The notes under the pieces are model-generated. The model was not told the origin of the DNA and searched no databases. It saw only the letters and a list, made by a program, of their open reading frames with translations. A stretch of 21,857 bases of DNA. It comes from an uncultured Terriglobus sp. (GTDB taxonomy: Bacteria > Acidobacteriota > Terriglobia > Terriglobales > Acidobacteriaceae). Within the stretch, counting starts at the first letter, position 1; each line of letters opens with the position of its first letter. Of the stretch, positions 15,084-21,857 are shown in pieces. The stretch lies in the NCBI GenBank assembly GCA_937871605.1, contig CALMRM010000272.1, positions 2,982 through 24,838 of the forward strand. The letters run 5' to 3'. The translations under genes were made by a program, and so were the position numbers.

Positions 15084-16091
15084 TCAGGCCGCGTCGGTCG
15101 GCAGGCGGTTCCGCTGGCCCAGCGCTTCCAGTTCTGCCGTCACCTCCGCCGCAATGCGTTTCGCCTCCGCAAGCTGATCCACCGGCACGCTGATAGCACC
15201 CACACGCGGGTGCCCACCACCGCCATAGCGCTCGCAGATGGCGGCGATGTTGGCCAGGTGCTCCACGGGTACGGTCGTCCAGGGATTGGTTCCAACTGAA
15301 ATTTTGATACGAAAGCTCGACTTTGACAACCCCACCACGTACACCGCCTGTGGCAAGAGGTAGTACGGGATGAACTTGCTGTAGCCCTCGGTCGGCTGGT
15401 CTGTGATGTCGAAGGTGATGACGCCCCGGCGCTCCACGGCGCGCGAGCGCAGCAACTCGATATCGCGCCCGTGCTTCTCGAGCCGCGGTGCCAGCGCCTC
15501 CTGCACAAAGTTCTCGCCAAGCGTGGCGTCCAGTGGCTGCGCGGTCAGTAGCGGAATCAGGCGCGGAATGAAGTCCGGATCGCTCGCCGATTCGATCACG
15601 GTCATCAGCTTGATGGCCGGCGCGGCCAACCCCACCGCAGCGTCGGCGCTCTCGAATTTGGCACCGTCGATGATATCGGCCCAGTGCAAGAGGTCCGCAT
15701 ACGGCGCTGTGTCGAAGCCGAAGCGTTCGCGTGCCACATCGGCAATCAGGCCGGTGCAGGAGGTATACGTCTCGTTGAAGAACTTACGCGGGTTCCCCTT
15801 CGTCTGCCTAGCTCCGTGCTCGAAATGCTTGCGGTCGGCCTCGCTGAGAAACGCGCTCTGATGATGATCGAACCACCACGTAACCTTCGGCGACGGCGTG
15901 TATTTGAAGTCCACAATCGCGTTCTCGTCACCGTCGAAGTCGGCCTCGCGGAACTGTTCGCCCGCACGGTGCTGCAGACCGGTGTAGCGGAACTCGCCCG
16001 CGGTGCCGAAGCACTCCCGGTGAAAGCGCGTAAACAGCGACGCAGAACAGGCGCCATCGAAGCAGTTGTTGTGGAACAGAACGCGAAACAA
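15084..16091 (-). CDS. DHH/DHHA1-type phosphoesterase
   Basis: A 335-aa protein of the DHH superfamily, whose members hydrolyse short nucleic acids, cyclic dinucleotides, pAp or polyphosphate with manganese. Visible motifs, numbered from the TTG start: HNNCFDG (7-13, Asp12), VDFKY (Asp61), WWFDHHQS with DHH at 75-77, HWADIIDG (136-143), and the DHHA1 substrate motif GGGGHPRVG at 290-298. All expected metal ligands appear present. Which substrate it uses cannot be told; it lacks the membrane and PAS parts of GdpP. The start TTG is fixed by AGGGAG six bases upstream, giving a protein beginning MFRVLFHNNC. It lies 61 bp after the antiporter gene on the same strand. Confidence 0.88.
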   Translation of the reverse strand: MFRVLFHNNCFDGACSASLFTRFHRECFGTAGEFRYTGLQHRAGEQFREADFDGDENAIVDFKYTPSPKVTWWFDHHQSAFLSEADRKHFEHGARQTKGNPRKFFNETYTSCTGLIADVARERFGFDTAPYADLLHWADIIDGAKFESADAAVGLAAPAIKLMTVIESASDPDFIPRLIPLLTAQPLDATLGENFVQEALAPRLEKHGRDIELLRSRAVERRGVITFDITDQPTEGYSKFIPYYLLPQAVYVVGLSKSSFRIKISVGTNPWTTVPVEHLANIAAICERYGGGGHPRVGAISVPVDQLAEAKRIAAEVTAELEALGQRNRLPTDAA

Positions 16092-16097
16092 GCGAGA

Positions 16098-16103
16098 CTC
16101 CCT
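16098..16103 (-). promoter_or_regulatory. Shine-Dalgarno fixing a TTG start for the DHH gene
   Basis: Minus-strand AGGGAG, six bases (TCTCGC) before TTG at 16091. The 15 upstream in-frame codons to 16136 are less family-like and have no such site. Confidence 0.7.
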
Positions 16104-16152
16104 TTCGGTGTATGACCGGCACTGAGCCACCGACACGACGCCGGCGACGCAG

Positions 16153-17799
16153 TTACGAGGTAGGTGTGAAGCGAGTTTCGCTCAGGTCCAACTCGCGTTC
16201 CAGCGTGCGATAGATGCCCTCATCCACGCGCCCGCTGTCGCGCAACTCGATCAGTTCCTCTCGCTCCACGCGCAGTGTATCCAGCATGACATGCGCCATG
16301 GTGCGTGCGTGTACATCCTGTGCGGGCATGCCTGGGCCGCAGTCCACAATGGACTCCAGCCGGTGCCCATACTGGTGCAGCAGGTCTTCGTAGGCGTGGT
16401 GCAGGCTTGGCTCGTCCCGGTGCTTGCCGCTTTTCAGGAAATCCACGGCACGCCGCAGCCGCAGACGCCGGGCCTCGGCCTCATCGCACCCCTGCTCGTC
16501 GTGCCCGGCTGAAAGGTTCAGCAGCCGCACCACCGCCGGCAGCGAGATGCCCTGCAGCACCAGCGTGACCAGAATGACGGCAAAGGTCAGGAACACCATC
16601 ATGTTGCGCTGCGTGAATGGCTCCCCGGTCTCCAGCGTGTACGGCAGCGAACTGGCCGCAGCCAGCGCCACCACACCACGCATGCCGGTCCAGCCCAGCA
16701 CAAACACATTGCGCCGCTCCGGAAACGGGTCGTTCTGGTGCTGCAGGACGCAGCGCAGCCAGTGTGCCACATGCGCAGCCGGGTACATCCACAGCAGCCG
16801 CAGCGCGATGAGCACCAGCGAGAACGCGAAGCCATACGCCAGCAACTGCCCCCGGGTGTAGCCGTGAATGCCCGCCAGCACCGCGGGCAGCTGCAGCCCC
16901 AGCAGCAGAAACACAAAGCCATTCAGCAGAAACTCCAGCGCATCCCACACCGCGCCCGCCTGCAGCCGTACCTGTGGCGAGAAGAACGTGGCGCTCTTGC
17001 GGCTCAGGTACAGGCCGCACACCACCACGGCAACCACGCCCGAGCTGTGCGCCGCCTCACCCGCCAGGTAGGCACCATACGCGGTGATAAACGACAGCGC
17101 GATCTCCACCGGGCCATCGTCCACCCACTTTTCAAACCACACCACGGCAGCGGCAAACAGCAAGCCGATGCCCACACCGCCGCCGAACAGCCACAGCAGC
17201 CGCAGCGAGCCTGCCAGCACCGTGGGCGTGTTGCCGTGCACGATCATGTCCACGCCAAACTCCAGCGCAAGCAGGCCGGTGGCATCGTTCAGCAGGCTCT
17301 CGCCCTCCAGCAGGTCCACGATGCGCTTCGGCAGGCCAATCTTTTTCGCAATGGAGCTAGCCGCAACAGCATCCGTCGGCGACACAATAGCGCCCAGCAG
17401 AAAACCCGCGCGCCAATCGAACGCCGGCATAAAGAAGTGCGCCGTCAGCGCCACGCCCACAGCCGTAAAGAACACGAGACCGACGGCCAGCATGCCGATG
17501 GAGATGATGTTGTACTTGAATTCTTTCCAGCTGGTTTGCCAGGCAGCGGCAAACAGCAGCGGTGGAAGAAAGATGAGGAAGACCAGATCTGGCGGCAGCG
17601 GCACCCGCGGCAAGCCTGGCACAAACGACACCAGCAACCCACACACCACCAGCACAATGGGGTACGACACAGTCAGTCGCCTGGCAATGCCCGCGACCAA
17701 TGCGATGCCAACCAGCAGCACCAGCACGATGATCTGTACAGCGGGCAAGTGAATGGCGGCGGACGTCGGCACTGCGAACAGTGTGGCAGATAGGGTCAC
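16153..17799 (-). CDS. CPA1-family Na+/H+ antiporter
   Basis: Inner-membrane cation/proton exchanger of the CPA1 family, with about 12 membrane helices followed by a soluble tail of roughly 100 residues. Family motifs are clear: FLPPLLFAAAWQTSW, then GAIVSPTDAVAASS and LLEGESLLNDATGLLALEFG, where the ion-binding Asp lies. The C-terminal tail (RRLRLRRAVDFL onward) is helical and resembles that of E. coli YjcE-type proteins. The start is uncertain. The frame is open to 17874, but that region overlaps a hairpin repeat; the GTG at 17799 gives 548 aa, close to YjcE, and is used here without a good Shine-Dalgarno. The DHH gene follows on the same strand. Specificity for Na+ or K+ is not determined. 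Confidence 0.92.
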   Translation of the reverse strand: MTLSATLFAVPTSAAIHLPAVQIIVLVLLVGIALVAGIARRLTVSYPIVLVVCGLLVSFVPGLPRVPLPPDLVFLIFLPPLLFAAAWQTSWKEFKYNIISIGMLAVGLVFFTAVGVALTAHFFMPAFDWRAGFLLGAIVSPTDAVAASSIAKKIGLPKRIVDLLEGESLLNDATGLLALEFGVDMIVHGNTPTVLAGSLRLLWLFGGGVGIGLLFAAAVVWFEKWVDDGPVEIALSFITAYGAYLAGEAAHSSGVVAVVVCGLYLSRKSATFFSPQVRLQAGAVWDALEFLLNGFVFLLLGLQLPAVLAGIHGYTRGQLLAYGFAFSLVLIALRLLWMYPAAHVAHWLRCVLQHQNDPFPERRNVFVLGWTGMRGVVALAAASSLPYTLETGEPFTQRNMMVFLTFAVILVTLVLQGISLPAVVRLLNLSAGHDEQGCDEAEARRLRLRRAVDFLKSGKHRDEPSLHHAYEDLLHQYGHRLESIVDCGPGMPAQDVHARTMAHVMLDTLRVEREELIELRDSGRVDEGIYRTLERELDLSETRFTPTS

Positions 17800-17842
17800 T
17801 TTCAGCCACAAGCATTTTGTTTGATTTGTGAAAGGGCTGCAA

Positions 17843-17930
17843 GAGCGTCCGCAAAGTGCGCCAAGTCTCCGCAACGTACGCAGGCTTCATAGCGACCTTT
17901 GCGGGACCATGGCGCACTCTGCGGACGCTC
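17843..17930. repeat. Large imperfect hairpin in a divergent promoter region
   Basis: Arms 17843-17862 and 17911-17930 pair at 19 of 20 positions (GAGCGTCCGCAAAGTGCGCC). A weaker extension inward brings the arms to 36 bp with 28 matches, around a 16-base loop. It lies between the divergent antiporter and membrane-protein genes and is unrelated in sequence to copies A-C. It could be a repeat insertion, a transcript leader structure or a regulatory site. Confidence 0.75.
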
Positions 17931-17956
17931 CTCTTTGTCGCGAGGACCTCGATACA

Positions 17957-19732
17957 ATGGTGCACATCCGCGACTCTCACGACGAACGAACGCCCCGACA
18001 TGAGTTGCCGACCTGGCTACCGACGCTCGTGTTTGCCGTGGCGGCACTGTGCGCGGTGCTGCCGCTCATCGTCAATGGCTGCTCCTGCGGGCACGACTTC
18101 GACTTTCACCTGCTCAGCTGGATGGAAGCCGCGCACCAGTGGCAGCACGGCGTGCTGAAGCCGGTGTGGGCCTTTACAGCGGCCTACAACGCGGGCGAGC
18201 CGCGCCTGCTGTTCTACCCACCGCTTTCGTGGATGACCGGTGCGGCGCTTGGCATGCTGCTGCCCTGGCCCGCCGTGCCAGCGGCATTTACCGCGCTGGT
18301 GCTGTTCCTGAGTGGGCTCTCCATGCAGCGGTTGCTGTGCCGGTGGACCACACCCACCGTTGCCATGCTGGGCGGCTGCCTGTACCTGCTGAACCCCTAC
18401 ATGCTGTTTGTGGGGTATGAGCGCACGGCGTACGCAGAGCTGTTGGCCGCGGCCTGGACTCCGCTGTTGCTGGCCGCCCTCTTGCGCGACCGGGTTACGG
18501 TCTGGCGAGTGGCCCTGCCCGTGGCACTGCTGTGGCTCACCAATGCGCCGGCCGCCGTGCTGGGCTGCTATGCCGTTCTGCTGCTGGGTCTGCTGCGGCT
18601 CATCCTGATGTTTGGCGCTGACGCCATGGCCCGGCTGCGTGTTGCGGCCGTGCTTGCGGCGGGTGTGCTGCTAGGAGGTCTGCTGGACTCGTTTTACCTC
18701 CTGCCGCTCCTGGTGGAGCGCCGCTACATTTCGCTGGATCTGGCCGTGGTGCCCATCGCCAGGCCGGACCATAACTTCTTGTTCCAGTGGGACAAGGATG
18801 TGTTCCACACGCATGTGCTGGTGCAAGCCTCCTACATTGCCATTGGCCTGTGTGCCACCGGTGTGCTTTGCGGGACCGTCCTGCTGCTGTTGAAGCCGGT
18901 ACCGGTGGTGGCTTTTGGCTCCATGCACGCGCGCGACACCCGGCACGTGGGCTTCTCACGGCGGAACGCTACCCTTGCGTTGCTCCTGTTTCTTGCTGTG
19001 GTCTTTTTTCTACTCACGCGATGGAGCCTGCCCTTCTGGCAGGTGGGGCCTGAACTGGTGTACGCCCAGTTTCCCTGGCGGTTTCTGGTGGTCGCCGCTG
19101 CCGCTGCGGTGGCGCTACTGGCCTCCCTGTTGGACCGTGTGGCATCGCGCCTGCCGCTGGCTGCGGTACTGCCGGCGGCTGCGCTCACCGCCTTGCTGGT
19201 GGGCTGGTTTGCAGCGGGCCAGTATTTCCGTGAAGAGTGTGGGGATGACGAGACCGTGGCGGTGCAGCGCACCCAATTCCAGAACGAGAAAGGCGTGGAC
19301 GTGACGGATGAGTACACCCCCGCCAATGACGACAACGGCGACCTGCCCACTGCCGCACCGCCCGCCTGGATCGCCAGCGAGGCAAATGAGGAGCCGGGCA
19401 AGCACCCCTTGCTACCAGAGCACACCCATCCTGCGCCGGAGACGTTCCAGTTCGTAGTGCCGCCGCAACGGGAGTCCGCGTTGCTGGTGGTGCGGCTACG
19501 GCAGTTTCCCGGCTGGCACACACGGCGCGACGGCGTAGAACTCCATCCGGGTCAACGCTCAGACGGCTTGATCGTGGTTCCCCTGCCGGCCCACTCGCCG
19601 CACCAGGTCGACCTTGTGTATCGCACCACGTGGGATCAGTGGCTGGGAGCAGGCCTAAGTGGCACGGTGCTCGCCGCCTCTGCGTGGGCTGTACGCCGTC
19701 GCCGCTCCGGTACTATGGACGTACCGCGATGA
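17957..19732 (+). CDS. Polytopic membrane protein, PTPS-related / GT-C glycosyltransferase-like
   Basis: A 591-aa inner-membrane protein with about ten hydrophobic helices and a C-terminal soluble beta domain. The first external loop has an acidic motif GHDFDFHLLSW (45-55) and then EPRLLFYPPLSW (81-92), as in the family Pfam names 6-pyruvoyl-tetrahydropterin synthase-related membrane protein; despite that name it resembles GT-C sugar transferases and YfhO-like proteins. The C-terminal part includes DEYTPANDDNGD and LRQFPGWHTRRDGVE, as in YfhO-type tails. Its likely role is glycan or lipid glycosylation using a polyprenyl-linked donor, which is inference. The ATG is chosen because the signal-anchor helix follows it and GAGG lies upstream; the open frame to 17828 crosses the hairpin. 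Its stop overlaps the next start. Confidence 0.82.
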   Translation: MVHIRDSHDERTPRHELPTWLPTLVFAVAALCAVLPLIVNGCSCGHDFDFHLLSWMEAAHQWQHGVLKPVWAFTAAYNAGEPRLLFYPPLSWMTGAALGMLLPWPAVPAAFTALVLFLSGLSMQRLLCRWTTPTVAMLGGCLYLLNPYMLFVGYERTAYAELLAAAWTPLLLAALLRDRVTVWRVALPVALLWLTNAPAAVLGCYAVLLLGLLRLILMFGADAMARLRVAAVLAAGVLLGGLLDSFYLLPLLVERRYISLDLAVVPIARPDHNFLFQWDKDVFHTHVLVQASYIAIGLCATGVLCGTVLLLLKPVPVVAFGSMHARDTRHVGFSRRNATLALLLFLAVVFFLLTRWSLPFWQVGPELVYAQFPWRFLVVAAAAAVALLASLLDRVASRLPLAAVLPAAALTALLVGWFAAGQYFREECGDDETVAVQRTQFQNEKGVDVTDEYTPANDDNGDLPTAAPPAWIASEANEEPGKHPLLPEHTHPAPETFQFVVPPQRESALLVVRLRQFPGWHTRRDGVELHPGQRSDGLIVVPLPAHSPHQVDLVYRTTWDQWLGAGLSGTVLAASAWAVRRRRSGTMDVPR

Positions 19733-20640
19733 ACGTTGAGTATCAGCAACTGGTGCGCAGTGGAGTAGCCCTTACGGATGCTGCGTTGGAGCACCTGCTG
19801 CCGCACACAGAGGCGCTCCCACACTCGATCCATCGCGCCATGCGCCACTCCGTTTTCGCCGGTGGCAAGCGGCTGCGGCCTCTCCTGGTGCTGGAGTCGG
19901 CGCGCATGATGGCAGGGGATCTGCCGGAGGGTGCGGCACACCTCGGTGCAGCCATTGAGATGCTGCATACCTATTCACTTATCCATGACGACCTGCCCGC
20001 CCTGGACAACGACGACCTGCGCCGCGGCAAGCCCACATGCCACATTCTGTATGGCGAGGCAACGGCGATCCTCGCTGGAGACGCGCTGCAAACGCTGGCC
20101 TACCAGACGCTGGCACAATTACCCGGCGATGCGGCGACCAAGGTCGAGATCATCCGCGAAATCAGCGTCGCAACGGGCACGGGCGTGGGTCAGGAAGGCC
20201 TGCCACCGGGTATGATTGGCGGCCAGGTGATGGACCTGGAGGGCGAAGGCAAAAAGCCCACTGCGGAACTGGTAGAGGCCATCCACCGCGCCAAGACGGG
20301 CGCCCTCATCACCGTGTCCATCGTCTCGGGTGGTCTGCTGGGCGGCGCGAGCGCCGCCGATGTGGAGCACCTGCGTCGCTTCGGCCAGCGTGCCGGGCTT
20401 GCCTTCCAGATTGTGGACGACATCCTGGATGAGACGGAGAGTTCCACGGCGCTGGGCAAAACTGCAGGGAAGGACACTGCGACCGAGAAAGCGACGTGGC
20501 CCGCCGTCTTCGGTCTGGAGTCTTCGCGGGAGACCGCCGGGGAACTGCTGCGCGACGCACTGGCCGAGCTCCACCCCTTTGGCGAGCGCGCCGAGCCGCT
20601 GAAAGCCGTGGCGCGTGCCCTGGTCGAACGTACCTCCTAG
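19729..20640 (+). CDS. ispA: Polyprenyl diphosphate synthase, (E,E)-farnesyl/geranylgeranyl type
   Basis: Cytoplasmic trans-prenyltransferase that condenses isopentenyl diphosphate with allylic diphosphates. The 303-aa product has the first Asp-rich motif D87-D88-x4-D93 (DDLPALDNDD), the second D230-D231-x2-D234, and GGKRLRP near the N-terminus. The residues before the first motif (YSLIHDDLPALD) are nearly identical to those of E. coli IspA (YSLIHDDLPAMD), so a short C15 or C20 product is expected; sequence alone does not separate the two. The start ATG overlaps the stop of the membrane-protein gene as ATGA, implying coupled translation. The SufT-like gene follows after seven bases. With dxr it represents isoprenoid supply in this window. 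Confidence 0.92.
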   Translation: MNVEYQQLVRSGVALTDAALEHLLPHTEALPHSIHRAMRHSVFAGGKRLRPLLVLESARMMAGDLPEGAAHLGAAIEMLHTYSLIHDDLPALDNDDLRRGKPTCHILYGEATAILAGDALQTLAYQTLAQLPGDAATKVEIIREISVATGTGVGQEGLPPGMIGGQVMDLEGEGKKPTAELVEAIHRAKTGALITVSIVSGGLLGGASAADVEHLRRFGQRAGLAFQIVDDILDETESSTALGKTAGKDTATEKATWPAVFGLESSRETAGELLRDALAELHPFGERAEPLKAVARALVERTS

Positions 20641-20647
20641 GCTCGAC

Positions 20648-21028
20648 ATGGCTGCGCTTACGCCGGACGCAATTCGCGAGGCACTACGCGTCTGCTTCGA
20701 TCCGGAACTGCCCGTCAACATCGTGGATCTTGGCTTGGTTTACGGCGTAGAGGTGCATGTCGCCACGGACGCGCCCGGCATCGAGCCCCGCTATGCCGTC
20801 CATGTCACTCTGACCATGCGTGCGCCCAACGACGAACGCGAGGCCATGCTGGTAGCGCAGGTGCAAAACCGGCTAATGGGCATGCAGCAGGTCTGCCGCG
20901 CGACCGTCGAGTTGACGTGGGAGCCGCCGTGGCATGCCGACCGCATGAGCGCGGCGGCGCGCAGCCAGCTCGGTCTGGACAGGCCCGCGAAACAGGGGCT
21001 TGTCACGATTCGCCTGCCAGGCCTATAA
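20648..21028 (+). CDS. MIP18/SufT-like (DUF59) iron-sulfur assembly protein lacking the usual Cys
   Basis: A 126-aa protein of the MIP18/DUF59 family, whose members help mature Fe-S proteins in the cytoplasm. Motifs: DPELPVNIVDLGLVYGVE (18-35) and WEPPWHADRMSAAARSQLGL (91-110), the latter typical of SufT. Family members normally have a reactive Cys in a TxxxPxC/APGC-type turn; here the turn reads LTMRAPNDERE with Asp62 in its place. Only Cys16 and Cys83 occur, elsewhere. It may be a variant with another mechanism or a binding-only role. The gene lies seven bases after the prenyl synthase gene in a probable operon. No suf genes are in the window. Confidence 0.85.
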   Translation: MAALTPDAIREALRVCFDPELPVNIVDLGLVYGVEVHVATDAPGIEPRYAVHVTLTMRAPNDEREAMLVAQVQNRLMGMQQVCRATVELTWEPPWHADRMSAAARSQLGLDRPAKQGLVTIRLPGL

Positions 21029-21070
21029 AGACTCCCAACACCAGGCCATGCAGTGCAGGAGCTTTGGGTT

Positions 21071-21076
21071 GGAGGA
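21071..21076 (+). promoter_or_regulatory. Shine-Dalgarno fixing a GTG start
   Basis: GGAGGA lies three to four bases before the GTG at 21080, somewhat short spacing but the only strong site. The in-frame GTG at 21053 has none. Confidence 0.6.
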
Positions 21077-21079
21077 CAG

Positions 21080-21487
21080 GTGTCAGAGGCTGCATCCAGC
21101 AACATCGACCAACGCATTCACGAACTTGCCGACTGGCGCGGCGCAACCCTTGCCCGGGTCCGTGCTCTGATCCACACTGCCATTCCGGACGTGGAAGAGG
21201 AGTGGAAGTGGCGCGGCGTACCTGTGTGGTCGCATGGCGGCATTCTTTGCACGGGCGAAACGTACAAGGCGGTCGTAAAGCTGACCTTCGCCAAAGGGGC
21301 GTCGCTGCCAGACCCTGCCGGGCTCTTCAACAGCAGCCTGGAGGGTAAGGTGCGCCGTGCCATCGATCTCCGCGAAGGTGCAGCACTGGACGAAGGGGCG
21401 TTTCAGGCCCTCATGCAAGCAGCAAGGGCTCTGAATAGCGGCAGAGGTGTGAAGACCACGAGGACAGTGTCAGCCAGGACCAGCTAA
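21080..21487 (+). CDS. DUF1801 (YdhG-like) protein
   Basis: A 135-aa cytoplasmic protein of the DUF1801 family. Characteristic parts are the N-terminal helix RGATLARVRALIHTAIPDVEEEWKW, the strand pair VPVWSHGGILCTGETYKAVVKLTFAKG, and SLEGKVRRAIDLREGAALDEGAFQALMQAA. Family members are often annotated as iron chaperone-like after frataxin-like YdhG of Bacillus, but most are uncharacterised and no iron ligands are obvious here. The start is the GTG with GGAGGA upstream. The gene is 51 bp after the SufT-like gene. Its 3' end overlaps by four bases the stop of the facing small CxxC gene. The last ~15 residues are Thr/Ser/Arg-rich and probably disordered. Confidence 0.82.
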   Translation: MSEAASSNIDQRIHELADWRGATLARVRALIHTAIPDVEEEWKWRGVPVWSHGGILCTGETYKAVVKLTFAKGASLPDPAGLFNSSLEGKVRRAIDLREGAALDEGAFQALMQAARALNSGRGVKTTRTVSARTS

Positions 21488-21801
21488 TCCAGATCGAACT
21501 CGCGCAGCGGCTTGCCCGTGTCCGGCGACTCCTTGGCCTTGCGAAACGCCTCGTCAAACTTCTGGCTTAGGATGCTGTCGCGGTTCTTCTGCGCCTCCAC
21601 TGATTGCGCAAAGATCGAGTCGCGGCGCTTGTCCTGCTCGCGTGCGGCCTGCGCGGCAGACGACAAATCCTCGAACGTGCGCTTGCGCGGCGCAGGTGTG
21701 TGCGCGATGACCGACTGCGTCACCGGATCGATACGCAGCATGGTGCCGCAGTCCGGACACGCCACCTCGAACCCGACCTCTTTCGCCTGCTTCTTCGCCA
21801 T
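21484..21801 (-). CDS. Small CxxC protein with a charged helical tail
   Basis: A 105-aa protein beginning MAKKQAKEVGFEVACPDCGTMLRID. One CxxC pair (C15, C18) in a context like half of a zinc ribbon is followed by a long, charged, probably coiled-coil region (about 40-90). With only two cysteines it would need to dimerise or use other ligands to bind zinc. I recognise no named family. The ATG at 21801 has a weak ribosome site. It converges on and overlaps by four bases the DUF1801 gene. Confidence 0.72.
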   Translation of the reverse strand: MAKKQAKEVGFEVACPDCGTMLRIDPVTQSVIAHTPAPRKRTFEDLSSAAQAAREQDKRRDSIFAQSVEAQKNRDSILSQKFDEAFRKAKESPDTGKPLREFDLD

Positions 21802-21837
21802 ACCGTAGCGATCTTACGCGTCCGAGAAGCCGACAGG

Positions 21838-21857
21838 CTAGATGTCGAAGACGCGGT
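21838..21857 (-). CDS. Possible 3' end of a gene running off the right edge
   Basis: Reading the minus strand from the right edge, one frame gives ...RVFDI then TAG at 21838-21840, 36 bp before the small CxxC gene. Codon choice fits the region, and a same-strand neighbour at this spacing would be normal. Only five codons are visible, so no product can be named and it may not be coding. Confidence 0.25.

Noticed and set aside
16738..17793. A 351-codon open frame antisense to the antiporter
   Set aside because: The translation is Gln/His/Arg-rich low complexity; the antiporter on the other strand explains the region.
17828..17956. N-terminal extension of the large membrane protein to 17828
   Set aside because: It would translate through the hairpin repeat and overlap the antiporter's open frame; a good ATG with GAGG upstream begins just before the first membrane helix.
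1..21857. CRISPR array, tRNA, rRNA, transposase or prophage genes
   Set aside because: No direct-repeat/spacer periodicity, no cloverleaf-like or rRNA-like stretch in the gaps, and no integrase or transposase motifs in any credible frame.

Overview
The window looks like a chromosomal segment of a high-GC Acidobacteriota, most plausibly class Terriglobia (Terriglobus/Granulicella/Edaphobacter-like). This assignment is inferred from gene order, from the style of several small conserved hypothetical proteins and from intergenic repeats; no rRNA or other marker confirms it. There are 21 complete or near-complete protein genes, one clear partial gene at the left edge and a possible stop-codon end of a gene at the right edge. 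I found no tRNA, rRNA, CRISPR array, transposase, prophage or insertion sequence. Most of the window is housekeeping.

Layout. 1-3644 (minus strand): a 60-aa basic protein, a secreted SIMPL-domain protein, a 196-aa hypothetical, an M50 site-2 protease, tryptophanyl-tRNA synthetase carrying a predicted Fe-S cysteine set, and the first codons of a probable scpA. 3759-6862 (plus): a Cys4 small protein, a two-helix membrane protein, moaA, and a GAF-GGDEF diguanylate cyclase. 6865-7905 (minus): a secreted hypothetical. 8051-8896 (plus): an aldo/keto reductase. 9195-11096 (minus): a family 2 glycoside hydrolase. 11180-14820 (plus): dxr, rseP and a PanE-like reductase. 15084-17799 (minus): a CPA1 Na+/H+ antiporter and a DHH/DHHA1 phosphoesterase. 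17957-21487 (plus): a large GT-C-like membrane protein, an (E,E)-farnesyl/geranylgeranyl diphosphate synthase, a SufT-like MIP18 protein and a DUF1801 protein. 21484-21801 (minus): a small CxxC protein.

How the genes relate. Dxr (MEP pathway) and the prenyl diphosphate synthase both belong to isoprenoid supply, in separate operons. The synthase is translationally coupled (4-bp overlap) to a membrane protein of a family that resembles polyprenyl-phosphate-dependent GT-C enzymes. RseP, the second M50 protease and several secreted proteins point to envelope maintenance. MoaA is isolated from other molybdopterin genes.

The least explained structure is in the intergenic DNA. Three gaps (about 1936-2073, 8941-9120, 14871-15029) each hold a pair of facing, nearly identical 27-40 bp arms of one repeat family, spaced 80-100 bp apart, with related interiors in at least two copies. 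A fourth, unrelated hairpin lies at 17843-17930. No exotic gene system was seen; the repeat family, the Fe-S type TrpRS, the Cys-less SufT and the diguanylate cyclase without an I-site are the points most worth a second look.
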